A DNA stretch of 64,000 nt from Urechidicola croceus (GTDB lineage: Bacteria > Bacteroidota > Bacteroidia > Flavobacteriales > Flavobacteriaceae): positions 1-64,000 of the forward strand of contig NZ_CP017478.1 in the NCBI RefSeq assembly GCF_001761325.1, written 5' to 3'. Shown in pieces: positions 9,071 through 19,245 of the stretch. The stretch's first letter is position 1; every line of letters begins with the position of its first letter. Below the pieces are notes generated by a model, which saw only the letters and a list, made by a program, of their open reading frames with translations, was not told the origin of the DNA and made no database searches. A program made the translations under genes and the position numbers.

Positions 9071-9670
9071 ATGAAATATTCACCATTTTTTATTATAGTA
9101 ACTTTAATTTCTTTTAATGTTATGGCTCAATCAAGTAATGAACCTCAAGAACTACCTTATTATGAGGTTCCTGATTATGATAAGGTAGAGTATACAGCAG
9201 GAACAGTAACTGCTAGATTAATTGATGGATTAGGTTTTAGATATAGGTGGGCTACTGAAAACTTAAGAGAAGAAGATTTAAATTATCAAGTGACAGATAG
9301 TTCTCGAACAATAATTCAAACGATAGACCATTTATTGGGTTTGTCGAGGGTGATAGTAAACTCAACCTTGAAAGTTCCAACAGATTTTACTCAAAAGCAA
9401 CCTAAATTAACATATGAGGAAAAGCGTATAGAAACTTTGAATAATTTTAAAAATGCAAGTAAAATTTTAATGACATCATCAGTAATTGAGGATTATAAAA
9501 TTCAATTTATTTTCACAGGAGGAGAAAGTCAGTATCCGTTTTGGAACAATATTAATGGCCCTATTGCAGATGCTATTTGGCATTCTGGGCAAATTGCAAC
9601 TTTGCGTCGTGCTAGTGGAAATCCGATGAGTAAAAAAGTTCGATTTTTAGAAGGGAAAATAGAAGATTAA
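9071..9670 (+). CDS. Exported DinB-like protein
   Basis: Protein of 199 residues with a signal peptide (MKYSPFFIIVTL...NVMAQ, cleavage about residue 20). The rest looks like the four-helix DinB/YfiT metal-binding fold: a conserved histidine in QTIDHLLGL and a second in AIWHSGQIATLRRA near the C-terminus, the usual metal-ligand pattern. DinB-fold proteins include thiol-dependent transferases, but the exported flavobacterial branch is not characterised, so no reaction is proposed. It converges with the VF530-like gene 15 bases downstream. Confidence 0.72.
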   Translation: MKYSPFFIIVTLISFNVMAQSSNEPQELPYYEVPDYDKVEYTAGTVTARLIDGLGFRYRWATENLREEDLNYQVTDSSRTIIQTIDHLLGLSRVIVNSTLKVPTDFTQKQPKLTYEEKRIETLNNFKNASKILMTSSVIEDYKIQFIFTGGESQYPFWNNINGPIADAIWHSGQIATLRRASGNPMSKKVRFLEGKIED

Positions 9671-9685
9671 TTTTGGTTTTCAACT

Positions 9686-9916
9686 TTAATATTCAGAATT
9701 TTTTATAGTTTCAAGATATAACTTTTCTACTTTTTCTCTAGCCCATGCTGTTCTTCTTAAGAATTTTAAACTTGATTTTATTGTTGGATTGTTGTTGAAA
9801 GATCGAATTTTAATTTGTTCTCCCAATTCTTCCCAACCGTATTCAGCAACAAGATATTGAACAATTTCAGCCAGTTTTATGCCATGTAATGGATTATTTG
9901 GTTGTTCTTGTTTCAT
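9686..9916 (-). CDS. VF530-family small DNA-binding-like protein (DUF2132)
   Basis: A 76-residue protein that matches the VF530/DUF2132 family along its length. Its marks are NPLHGIKLAEIVQYLVAEYGWEEL, the INxRSFxxNPT-type block at IKIRSFNNNPTIKSSLKFLR, and the final TAWAREKVEKLY. The Vibrio homologue has a solved DNA-binding-like fold, but the role is unknown. It lies 5 bases downstream of the DUF6155-like gene on the same strand and is probably cotranscribed with it. Confidence 0.85.
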   Translation of the reverse strand: MKQEQPNNPLHGIKLAEIVQYLVAEYGWEELGEQIKIRSFNNNPTIKSSLKFLRRTAWAREKVEKLYLETIKNSEY

Positions 9917-9921
9917 AAATT

Positions 9922-10398
9922 TTATTTTGTAAGTTGAGTTAATTCTAAATTATAGTCGTATTGTAAATCTTCATGTAAAGTAGTAATAACCTTTTTAATA
10001 GTTATTATTTGACGATTGTATATATTTATTAATGAGATGTTTTTATTATATGAAGGTTTCATTTCTTTTAATTGAATGCAAAAATGAATCAATAATTCTA
10101 CTTCAGTTTCTTTTTTCTTAGAATAACGGATGTATTTTTTAATCAATCGTAAGATTTTTCGAACACTTTTTTTAATATAATGATAACTCTTTACATTTAT
10201 CAAAGAAAATAGTTCTTCAACCTCATTTTTAATCCCTTCAATAAAATTTTCTTCATTTGATTCTTCAAAAAGTTTATAGGTTAGTAATTCTTTGTTCTCT
10301 TTTTTAAACTTTGATAATTGTAAGCATAACTCCAACAGTTCTTCTTGTGAGCAATGTTTTAATTCTCTTTTAAGTTCAGTAACAGTTGCTGTTTTCAT
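9922..10398 (-). CDS. DUF6155-like helical protein
   Basis: A 158-residue lysine- and leucine-rich helical protein without signal peptide. The N-terminal ATVTELKRELKHCSQEELLELCLQLSKFKKENKELLTYKLF is the hallmark of a family common in Bacteroidota (DUF6155, named from memory). No catalytic motif is seen and the function is unknown. It starts 3 bases after the NIPSNAP lipoprotein gene and runs into the VF530-like gene, forming a three-gene minus-strand unit. Confidence 0.7.
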   Translation of the reverse strand: MKTATVTELKRELKHCSQEELLELCLQLSKFKKENKELLTYKLFEESNEENFIEGIKNEVEELFSLINVKSYHYIKKSVRKILRLIKKYIRYSKKKETEVELLIHFCIQLKEMKPSYNKNISLINIYNRQIITIKKVITTLHEDLQYDYNLELTQLTK

Positions 10399-10401
10399 TA
10401 A

Positions 10402-11196
10402 TTAATAATCAGAATATTCAGTTGGGTATAAAAAGTCAATATCTATATGAGATACATTGTTTTGGTATTTTTCTAATGATGACATTTCTTTCCATTCAGA
10501 AGAATTGCCAAAATTCTTCCAATTTTCATCTCTTGTCTCTTGATTTTTATGAGTTGTCATATACATTAGATTAGGCATATTTGGACCTGAAATTACTTCT
10601 CCATAAAACACCGCATTAAAGTTTAGTTTTTCAAAAAGATTAATTTCTCCGCCAGCATTAAACATATCTACTTTGTTTCTATAAATTGCTTCTGTTGAAG
10701 ATAAATAACTTCTTAATTCATAAATACGATCCTCTCTTGGTCCATCTAATTTTGAAGGTTTTAAAACAGGCATATCTTCAAATGCTTTTAGTAGTATAGT
10801 TTGAACACGTTGATATGGAGGATTATCATGATTAGCATTGATATACGCAGCACCTGTTGTTAAATACGACTGATCGTTTAAAAGTTTGTTTTCTAGTGAT
10901 TCTATTTCATTTAATGAAGAAAATGGAGTTAGAACGACTATTTTTTGAATTGTGTCTGTTTCAGAAGTTCTTAATTTAAACACACCTATATTTTTTATTC
11001 CATATTTTTTTGAACTGGGGATATAACTTTGTTTTAAGTAAGTATCCGTAGTTGCAACTTGTTCATCATTTTGTAAAGTGTAGATTTTTAATTGATAATA
11101 ATCGCGATTTATATTTTGATTAATATCGGTATTAACTTCTTTTTTTTGACACGATACAATTAAGAAAAGGATGGCTATACTCAGTTTTAATTTCAT
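10402..11196 (-). CDS. NIPSNAP-family lipoprotein
   Basis: A 264-residue lipoprotein with a short signal ending in the lipobox IVSC (Cys at about residue 16). The mature part contains two NIPSNAP-type ferredoxin-like repeats: YYQLKIYTLQNDEQV at about 32-46, and RIYELRSYLSSTEAIYRNKVDMFNAGGEINLFE near 155-187, followed by PNLMYMTTHKNQETRDENWKNF. NIPSNAP proteins form dimeric alpha-beta barrels, but their bacterial role is unclear. It is the first gene of a unit with the DUF6155-like and VF530-like genes and lies just past the terminator of the DUF2589/protease operon. Confidence 0.83.
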   Translation of the reverse strand: MKLKLSIAILFLIVSCQKKEVNTDINQNINRDYYQLKIYTLQNDEQVATTDTYLKQSYIPSSKKYGIKNIGVFKLRTSETDTIQKIVVLTPFSSLNEIESLENKLLNDQSYLTTGAAYINANHDNPPYQRVQTILLKAFEDMPVLKPSKLDGPREDRIYELRSYLSSTEAIYRNKVDMFNAGGEINLFEKLNFNAVFYGEVISGPNMPNLMYMTTHKNQETRDENWKNFGNSSEWKEMSSLEKYQNNVSHIDIDFLYPTEYSDY

Positions 11197-11267
11197 TGGA
11201 ATTAGTTGGTTTTTGTTGAACTGTAAATATAGTAAATTGGTAGAAGTAATTGTTTTAAAAAATAAAA

Positions 11268-11314
11268 TGCAGAAACACCAATTTCTAAGTCGGATTAAAT
11301 TGGTGAATTCTGCA
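11268..11314 (-). terminator. Long hairpin ending the DUF2589/subtilase operon
   Basis: Two stacked stems: TGCAGAA (11268-11274) with TTCTGCA (11308-11314), and CACCAATTT (11276-11284) with AAATTGGTG (11297-11305). They are separated by a small internal bulge and closed by a 12-base loop. On the minus strand the hairpin is followed by a T-rich run, as expected for termination of the operon at 11337-15033. Confidence 0.75.
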
Positions 11315-11336
11315 CTCTACTGTTGTAGGGCGATTT

Positions 11337-11564
11337 TTATGTATCGTCGTTTTCGTCTATAAGGTTAATTTCTTTATCTAATTCTAGAAACTCAACATGT
11401 TTTATTTCATTAGCATTTAAAGGTTTTTTTGAACTTAATTTTAAAATGCCAATGTTTTTTAGATAGTTTATGATTTCTATATCTTTTGATTTAAAATAGT
11501 CTCGAATTGAATCGTTTAATTTGAAATCTTTTTTGACTACGGCTAAATAAATTTTCTTTTTCAT
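11337..11564 (-). CDS. Small subtilisin-propeptide (I9)-like protein, possible protease inhibitor/chaperone in trans
   Basis: A 75-residue protein without signal peptide. Its pattern fits the inhibitor I9/subtilisin-propeptide fold: an opening strand IYLAVVK, a helix, the strand pair EIINYLKNIGILKLSS, a second helix (LNANEIKHV) and a closing strand FLELDKEINLI. The closing part corresponds to the 'V..VEeD' end of classical propeptides. Stop and start are shared with the subtilase gene (TAATG), so the two are translationally coupled. I infer that it inhibits or folds that protease; the family match is by pattern only and not certain. Confidence 0.6.
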   Translation of the reverse strand: MKKKIYLAVVKKDFKLNDSIRDYFKSKDIEIINYLKNIGILKLSSKKPLNANEIKHVEFLELDKEINLIDENDDT

Positions 11565-12856
11565 TAGTTTACAGTTGCGTTTCCTAATCCTTGTCCTACA
11601 TCTCTTGCTAATTGATTTTGTAATTGAAAAGCACGTTTTTCAATTTTCAACCATAATTCTGCAGCGGTTAAGTTCGGGTATGCTTCCCAATACAATGCTG
11701 CTATTCCTGCAATATGTGGTGTTGCCATACTCGTTCCATTTAAGCGAGCATAAAGTTTTCCGTTTGGAGCATTTTCTGAATATGAACTTAAAATATCCAC
11801 GCCAGGAGCCGATACATCAATTCTTCCTCCATTACTTACATTTATACCTCCATTTGAAAAATTGGCAACTTTTAGATGTTTATCAATTGCAGCAATTGCC
11901 ATTATCGATTCGGCATTTGCTGGACTACTAACAGGTCGAGGTAAATTAGGTCTATTACTATCATTTCCAGCGGCGGCAATCAATAAAGAATTTTGCTCAA
12001 GTGCTTTTCTTCCGATATGTTCGAAAATTGGTGATGGCTCTTGACCAATTCCAACAGGTGAACCGAGAGACATTGAAATCACTTTGTATTTTTTTTCTAT
12101 AGCCCAATCTATAGCATCAACAATTCCACTAGTACTTCCACTTCCCATATCCGATAAAACTTTACCAATGACAATATTTGCTTCATTAGCAACACCATAT
12201 CTTGTTCCGTCAACTTTTGAAATGTTTCCAGCTGCCGTTCCTGTACAATGTGTACCATGTCCATTTCCATCGTTGTCCCAAGATTCACCTTGAATGAATG
12301 ATTTCCCGATAATATTTCTACCATTAAAATCTGGGTGATTGGCATAAAAACCCGTATCAAGAATACAAATGTCAACACCTTTTCCAGTAAAGTGACTAGA
12401 TTCAAGTCCAATTGCATTTATTCCCCAAGTAGCATTAGCCCAATCACTTATTGGTTCATTTGGTTTTTGTTTTAGAAACAATTCTAATTTTTCTAATTGT
12501 TGTTGTAGTTGAGCAGCTGTATTTTTTAACTCTTGTAGTTGTTGAAATTCATCAACAGGGCGAAACTCAATTTCTTTTTCAAAATAAACAATGGGGTTTT
12601 GTGCGGTTACTAGTGCTTTTGATAACTGTGCTTTTTCAATATTATCAACCACAGCAATACCTAAGTTTTTGAAAATAATCCCATTTCCACTACTCATTAT
12701 ATCATGTGCTCTTACTTCTGAACTTAATTCTTGAGAAGAAGTTAGTTTAATATTTAATTCTTTTTGAACTTTATTTACCGAACTTTGACTATCGTTTCCA
12801 AGTAAGACGACATATCTATTTGGTTTTGCTTGGTTTATTATTTCTTTAGTCTTCAT
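11564..12856 (-). CDS. Cytoplasmic S8-family (subtilisin-like) serine peptidase
   Basis: Subtilase of 430 residues with all catalytic positions: D167 (ILDTG), H200 (GHGTHCTG), oxyanion N298 (AAAGNDS) and S376 (GTSMATPH). The N-terminal 100 residues look like an I9-type prodomain (YVVLLGN ... NPIVYFEKEIEF). A predicted coiled coil follows at about 103-130, rich in Gln and Leu. There is no signal peptide and no T9SS tail, which suggests an intracellular enzyme, unlike most subtilases of this phylum. It lies in an operon with a DUF2589 protein and two unknown proteins, and overlaps the I9-like gene by one base. Confidence 0.92.
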   Translation of the reverse strand: MKTKEIINQAKPNRYVVLLGNDSQSSVNKVQKELNIKLTSSQELSSEVRAHDIMSSGNGIIFKNLGIAVVDNIEKAQLSKALVTAQNPIVYFEKEIEFRPVDEFQQLQELKNTAAQLQQQLEKLELFLKQKPNEPISDWANATWGINAIGLESSHFTGKGVDICILDTGFYANHPDFNGRNIIGKSFIQGESWDNDGNGHGTHCTGTAAGNISKVDGTRYGVANEANIVIGKVLSDMGSGSTSGIVDAIDWAIEKKYKVISMSLGSPVGIGQEPSPIFEHIGRKALEQNSLLIAAAGNDSNRPNLPRPVSSPANAESIMAIAAIDKHLKVANFSNGGINVSNGGRIDVSAPGVDILSSYSENAPNGKLYARLNGTSMATPHIAGIAALYWEAYPNLTAAELWLKIEKRAFQLQNQLARDVGQGLGNATVN

Positions 12857-12874
12857 AGTTATAGATTTTTTTAT

Positions 12875-13453
12875 TTATAATTTTATCTTATTAAATATTT
12901 TATCGAGTAAAATATAGATGTCTTGTTGATGAATTGTGAGTTTCAATTTTTTCTCAATCAATTTTATTTGTTCATTTTGACATAATTGATTCCATTTATT
13001 TTCGATATCATTTAAGTTTTTTATTGTTTTCAAATCTTTATCATTAATCAATTTTGATTGAAATGCTGTAATTACAAGTTGACTCAAGGTTTCATTTGCT
13101 TCATTTAAAATAAATTCTAGATTATTTAAGCTTTCCTGTAATTGGTTTCCATGATTTGATAAACAATGGAATGCTGAAATCCAAATATTTTCTCTTTTAC
13201 CCGTTCTAATTTTTTCAAGATTTTGAGGATTGATGCCTTTTAATGAAGTTTCAAAATAGGTTCGTAATTGACTTAATTTAGAACTCATATTGGAGTCACC
13301 TATTTCATGAAAGAAATCTTGACATTCTTTTAGATGACTGATGAAATTTTTGTCAAAATCAAAAGTCCTAGAAATATATTTTTCATGCAATTCATTAAGT
13401 TCTTCTAAAAAGAACTCAACTTTTTGTTTTTTATAATGCACGAACACCCTCAT
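12875..13453 (-). CDS. Unknown helical protein of the DUF2589/subtilase operon
   Basis: A 192-residue protein not recognised by eye. It has no signal peptide or membrane segment. It is predicted to be almost all helical, with long amphipathic stretches (for example residues 98-130, QLQESLNNLEFILNEA), and is rich in Lys, Asn and Leu. It shares TAATG with the preceding gene and lies 18 bases before the subtilase gene, so it is a coupled part of the operon. It could be an adaptor or regulator of the protease, but nothing in the sequence decides this. Confidence 0.8.
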   Translation of the reverse strand: MRVFVHYKKQKVEFFLEELNELHEKYISRTFDFDKNFISHLKECQDFFHEIGDSNMSSKLSQLRTYFETSLKGINPQNLEKIRTGKRENIWISAFHCLSNHGNQLQESLNNLEFILNEANETLSQLVITAFQSKLINDKDLKTIKNLNDIENKWNQLCQNEQIKLIEKKLKLTIHQQDIYILLDKIFNKIKL

Positions 13454-14148
13454 TATTCAAATATTATTTCTTCTATTTCATTTCCTTTTTCATCCTTGAC
13501 TCTAAGTATTCTAATACCTTCTTCTACCATTTCAACATTAAGTTTTAATAGTATTTTATCTTTATCAGTTTCTTTGGTTGTATCTGGGTCGATAAAAATA
13601 TTATTCAACTTTGCAGATACTGGCGTATATCTATTTTTCATAGATTCACGAAGTATTGTTGCCATTTCTTCTTTTTCATTAACTGTTGCAAGTGTTGAAA
13701 AATCAGTACTGTTTAAAAGGGATCTTAAAGGTTTTTTAAAATCAATTTGATTGAGACTATCTTCTATTTTTCGAACAAATCTATAGTCTTTATCTTCAAG
13801 TGTTTTTATGATTGTTTTAAAATTATTTGTACTGAGCGTTTTTTTAGTAATAGGTGTTAGTTTTAAGTTTTTTTCAAGATTTACTTCTTTAATTTTTGTA
13901 TTAACATCCTCAATAAATGATTCTTCATTCATTTTAAAATTATACTTTGTCTTGGTGTCTAATTCAGAAATTTTTATTGGAATTTCCATTTTAATAGATG
14001 GAGTGGAGAATCTAGGCACACGAAAATAGCGAAGATGCTCATGTTTTGCATATTCCTTAGCAATTTCAACAGCATGTTCATCTGCCAATTTACGAGCCTG
14101 AATTATCTCATCGTTAAGATAATTTAGGTAATCAGATAATCTTACCAT
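13453..14148 (-). CDS. Partner protein of DUF2589, unknown function
   Basis: A 231-residue protein. It opens with an amphipathic helix LSDYLNYLNDEIIQARKLAD and then HLRYFRVPRFSTPSIKMEIPIKI, a short beta segment. From memory, proteins with this 'YL..L..EI..AR..AD ... VPRF..P.i..diPv' arrangement occur next to DUF2589 genes in other bacteria. The middle is helical, and the C-terminal KILLKLNVEMVEEGIRILR returns to strands. There is no signal peptide. It starts 9 bases after the DUF2589 gene and overlaps the next gene by one base. Function unknown. Confidence 0.78.
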   Translation of the reverse strand: MVRLSDYLNYLNDEIIQARKLADEHAVEIAKEYAKHEHLRYFRVPRFSTPSIKMEIPIKISELDTKTKYNFKMNEESFIEDVNTKIKEVNLEKNLKLTPITKKTLSTNNFKTIIKTLEDKDYRFVRKIEDSLNQIDFKKPLRSLLNSTDFSTLATVNEKEEMATILRESMKNRYTPVSAKLNNIFIDPDTTKETDKDKILLKLNVEMVEEGIRILRVKDEKGNEIEEIIFE

Positions 14149-14157
14149 TTTATAGAA

Positions 14158-15033
14158 TTAGGCTGACAATAAATTCAATACTTTCTCTAAACCTGCAGGA
14201 ATTTCATCATTCGTAGCAGTAACTTTAACACCCATTGTGTATTGTTTTTCAACTTTAACACCAGTACTCGATGACCTTCTGTACGAAGCGGATACCTTAA
14301 AGTTTACAGGTCCATATTTGATTCCAAGTGAGCCATCAATACCAATAGTTGTTTTTAATTGTTTTGTGAAAACAGAGTTTAATTTTACATTAATATCGAT
14401 ATCAACAGTTTCAATTCTTAAACTTGGTACGTTTAATATTGAAATAAATGGAACCTCTAGTGATACATCTTCAGAAAGAGTAGGACTCGTAACATCTGTT
14501 CCGGGTGGTAGTGTTGTAGGATCAGCACCAAGATTCGGGTTAGGAACGGTTTTTGTATAACTAAAATCGGTCATTCTGATATTGTTATCATCATCAAAAC
14601 CAACTTCTTTTATAAAATTTACTGTAGCCATTGATGCACTGTTTTGCGCTTCTACAGCTGCGTTTAATGGACCGCTTATTAATTTTGCAAAATCAATATT
14701 TCCAAGTTCTGCAGGAAAATCAGAATCAGAAGCTGCTAAAGTATTAAAACTAGCTTCATCTTTATCTATTCTTTCAAATAAAGCTTTAATAACATTTGAT
14801 GTGGCATTTGGAATAGAATTTTCCCATTCTTTTTTATAATTATCTTTAAAATCATCAATAACAGCAAGTATTTCTTTTTTAGTGATATCATTTAATTCAC
14901 TTGGTTTGATACCGCTCACAGTTTCATATTCCTCTGGTGAAATAAGTTTTGACAGGTTAGACATCATTTTTACTAACTCAGTTTTTGTTTTTGAGTTGTG
15001 GTTTTTTTCAAGAATTTGTTTTAAAGTTTCCAT
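14158..15033 (-). CDS. DUF2589 domain protein
   Basis: A 291-residue protein. The N-terminal 105 residues are helical and specific to this protein. The DUF2589 part starts about residue 112 with FAKLISGPLNAAVEAQNSAS and ATVNFIKEVGF, then two beta blocks, VPFISILNVPSLRIETVDID and FKVSASYRRSSS, ending with IPAGLEKVLNLL. All are typical of the family, whose function is unknown to me. It has no signal peptide. It is the first gene of the five-gene operon with the subtilase. The alternating hydrophobic strands could suit self-assembly or membrane contact, but that is speculation. Confidence 0.85.
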   Translation of the reverse strand: METLKQILEKNHNSKTKTELVKMMSNLSKLISPEEYETVSGIKPSELNDITKKEILAVIDDFKDNYKKEWENSIPNATSNVIKALFERIDKDEASFNTLAASDSDFPAELGNIDFAKLISGPLNAAVEAQNSASMATVNFIKEVGFDDDNNIRMTDFSYTKTVPNPNLGADPTTLPPGTDVTSPTLSEDVSLEVPFISILNVPSLRIETVDIDINVKLNSVFTKQLKTTIGIDGSLGIKYGPVNFKVSASYRRSSSTGVKVEKQYTMGVKVTATNDEIPAGLEKVLNLLSA

Positions 15034-15239
15034 ATTAATTTAGTTTTTAGATTTAAGATTTTATAAATAATTGACAATAAGTTAGTTACGTATGCAAATA
15101 TTGCTTATTCTTTATAGTTTTTAGCAATTGAATGCCCCAAAAAGCAAAGGTGTTTTTCCTGTATTTTATTTTTGTGAATTGATTTATATTAAATGTCAAT
15201 TGTTAAAAACTCATCTATTTTTACAATTGTAATTGTTAA

Positions 15240-17288
<2,049 letters not shown>

Positions 17289-17305
17289 TATTAACCATAA
17301 TAATT

Positions 17306-17965
17306 ATGAAAAGTAGTAAATTGATTTTAGGAATTTTCTTAATTGTATCTATTTTAGATATAATTGGTATTTCAATTGGAAATGAAACGATGAAATACAT
17401 TTTTAAACCATTAATTATGTTGACTTTGATGGCTTATTATTCTGTTGTAGTTAACAATGAGAATAAGTTGTATTTAGCCGCGTTGTTTTTTGCTTTTATA
17501 GGAGATGTATTATTAATGTTTGATACACAATTGAATTTTATTTTAGGCCTAATATCCTTCTTAATTGCACATGTTTTATATATCATTATTATTGTAAAAC
17601 TGTTAAATAAATCAACTTCTGTTCAAAAAACAATAGCAATTGTGCCATTTTTAATTTTCTATATTGGATTGATCTATTTGTTGAAAGATAGTATGGGTGA
17701 AATGTTAATTCCTGTTGTTATTTATGGGCTTATAATATCCACATTTGGCGCTGTTTCTTTTTTGAATTACTTGACCAAAAAGTCTGTAGTTTCTTTAGTA
17801 TTATTAGGAGGAGCACTATTTTTTATTGTGTCAGATAGTACTTTGGCAATAGATAAATTTTATCAATCTGAAGGGTATTTTTCAATATTGATAATGTTAA
17901 CATATATTTTAGCTCAATATTTAATTTGTCGCTTTATGATTGTTGAAAGCGAGAATAAAGAATGA
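17306..17965 (+). CDS. YhhN/TMEM86-family membrane protein (lysoplasmalogenase-like)
   Basis: Integral membrane protein of 219 residues with about eight hydrophobic segments. The conserved block FKPLIMLTLMAYY near residue 35 and ALFFAFIGDVLLMFD near residue 65 (acidic residue in GDxxLM) are typical of the YhhN family. The animal homologue TMEM86 cleaves the vinyl-ether bond of lysoplasmalogens; bacterial substrates are poorly known, so the activity is inferred. It follows ligA closely and ends at a bidirectional terminator. Confidence 0.87.
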   Translation: MKSSKLILGIFLIVSILDIIGISIGNETMKYIFKPLIMLTLMAYYSVVVNNENKLYLAALFFAFIGDVLLMFDTQLNFILGLISFLIAHVLYIIIIVKLLNKSTSVQKTIAIVPFLIFYIGLIYLLKDSMGEMLIPVVIYGLIISTFGAVSFLNYLTKKSVVSLVLLGGALFFIVSDSTLAIDKFYQSEGYFSILIMLTYILAQYLICRFMIVESENKE

Positions 17966-17983
17966 AAAATAATTAAGTGAAAT

Positions 17984-18012
17984 AAAAAAAGGAGCAATTA
18001 GCTCCTTTTTTT
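17984..18012. terminator. Bidirectional rho-independent terminator
   Basis: The stem GGAGC/GCTCC is flanked by seven A on one side and seven T on the other. It serves the YhhN gene and, in reverse, the VOC-family gene whose stop codon overlaps it. Confidence 0.88.
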
Positions 18013-18457
18013 ATTTTAAATCATCATTTATTTCTATCCAATAACCATCAGGGTCTTGAATATAGATTTGTTTAACATTATCACCACGTGTATTTGTGGT
18101 GCTTTTTTCACCGTACCAATTTTCAAACGGAATATTAAACTTAATTAAATGTTTAATAAAACCATCTAAATGTTTTGTTGCAAAAGATAGATGAATACCT
18201 TTCGGTATTTTAACCAATTCATTTGACTGAATTAGATGTACTTGACTGTTGTCATTTAAGTAGAACCAACGTATAGTTTCTGGAATCCCTTTTGGAGTTT
18301 CCATTTCTGGTAACCACATAATTTCATTATAAAACTTTGCGCTTAAGTTCACGTCTTTTACGTGAAGAGCAGTATGGCTATTTGTGAATTCAAATGACTG
18401 TGAAAATGTATTGATTGAAATAACAATTAATACAATAAACAGAAGTACTTTTTTCAT
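18011..18457 (-). CDS. Exported VOC-superfamily (glyoxalase/bleomycin-resistance fold) protein
   Basis: A 148-residue protein with a signal peptide (about residues 1-19, ending NTFSQ). The rest is one VOC unit: NSHTALHVKDVNLSAKFYNEIM at the start, a middle GIHLSFATKHLDGFIKHL strand-helix pair, and the closing VKQIYIQDPDGYWIEI block typical of glyoxalase-like proteins. Potential metal ligands are the His of TALHV and the Glu of WIEI. The substrate is unknown, and export is unusual for the fold. Confidence 0.85.
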   Translation of the reverse strand: MKKVLLFIVLIVISINTFSQSFEFTNSHTALHVKDVNLSAKFYNEIMWLPEMETPKGIPETIRWFYLNDNSQVHLIQSNELVKIPKGIHLSFATKHLDGFIKHLIKFNIPFENWYGEKSTTNTRGDNVKQIYIQDPDGYWIEINDDLK

Positions 18458-18470
18458 AATTTATTGAAGA

Positions 18471-18683
18471 TTAAACAGCTTCTTTTGGCTTTTCTAGCCA
18501 TTTATCGCCTTTAGATTCTCCTAAAATTATGATATCTTTTACACGACGATATTCACTTACTGCTTCGAGCATTGCTGCGCGATCATCCCTTCTAATCTTT
18601 ATACCATTTTTAGCGCCTTTATTTCTCACTTCGATATAAAAACCATCCCTTAATTTGGCTGGTCGTGTTGCTGGTCTTCCCAT
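18471..18683 (-). CDS. Conserved small basic protein, unknown function
   Basis: A 70-residue basic protein beginning GRPATRPAKLRDGFYIEVRN, followed by IKIRRDDRAAMLEAVSEYRR. The strand-rich first half and helical second half suggest a small folded protein, and the GRPATRP start resembles an AT-hook-like nucleic-acid tail. I know similar short proteins in flavobacteria only as hypothetical. It lies 13 bases upstream of the VOC gene on the same strand. Confidence 0.72.
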   Translation of the reverse strand: MGRPATRPAKLRDGFYIEVRNKGAKNGIKIRRDDRAAMLEAVSEYRRVKDIIILGESKGDKWLEKPKEAV

Positions 18684-18751
18684 ATTTTATATTCTAATTT
18701 TTTAATTTGTAATAATTTTTTAAATATACTAATTTTTTTGTTAAAACAAAG

Positions 18752-19135
18752 TTAAAGTTTATGCCCGATTATTGGAATGTTTTTTCTATAGTTTATAAAA
18801 ACAAAAATACTTAACATAAAGACAATCAATGCAGTATAAAAAAGTGATCCGCCGTCATCATGAATCTCAATTCCTAATTTCGTGAGGTGCATCATAATAG
18901 CACCGCCAATTATGCCAATTGTTAATAATGAACCGAGCCAAATTGTTCTAGGAATTAAAATTAAAATTGCTGAAATCAACTCTAAAACACCAATTCCAAT
19001 TCGTCCTATTGGTTCTAAACCAACTTTAGAAAAAATATATACACTATCCGGATGAGCAGTAAACTTATATCTCAAAGTTTGAATTAATATAGCGGCTATA
19101 ATTATTCGTAATATTAATGAGATATTTTTGTTCAT
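18752..19135 (-). CDS. DoxX-like four-helix membrane protein
   Basis: A 127-residue integral membrane protein with four hydrophobic helices (about 6-20, 43-63, 69-90 and 100-118). The pattern LRIIIAAILIQTLRYKFTAHPDSVYIFSKVG with IGRIGIGVLELISAILILIP fits the DoxX/DoxD-like family (quinone- or thiol-linked redox proteins in some members). The exact role is unknown. It precedes the small basic protein and VOC genes on the same strand at short distance. Confidence 0.8.
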   Translation of the reverse strand: MNKNISLILRIIIAAILIQTLRYKFTAHPDSVYIFSKVGLEPIGRIGIGVLELISAILILIPRTIWLGSLLTIGIIGGAIMMHLTKLGIEIHDDGGSLFYTALIVFMLSIFVFINYRKNIPIIGHKL

Positions 19136-19220
19136 TTTTAATCTTTTGAGTTATTAGACGTAAAGATTTAAGAATTTTACAATTTGTATTGTAAAAGATT
19201 TAAAAATTAATGTTTTTATT

Positions 19221-19228
19221 TACTTTTG
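19221..19228 (+). promoter_or_regulatory. Bacteroidota -7 promoter element (TACTTTTG) of the DUF6913-dapA unit
   Basis: TACTTTTG lies 17 bases upstream of the ATG at 19246. It argues for that ATG rather than the TTG at 19240 as start. Confidence 0.58.
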
Positions 19229-19245
19229 TCTTTTAGATTTTGCAA

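Noticed and set aside
10386-10574. Plus-strand frame opposite the NIPSNAP gene's end
   Set aside because: Antisense to a well-supported gene and without recognisable features.
11575-12672. Several plus-strand open frames across the subtilase gene
   Set aside because: They lie antisense to a protease with all catalytic motifs, have no coding-like composition or known motif, and are shadows of its codon bias.
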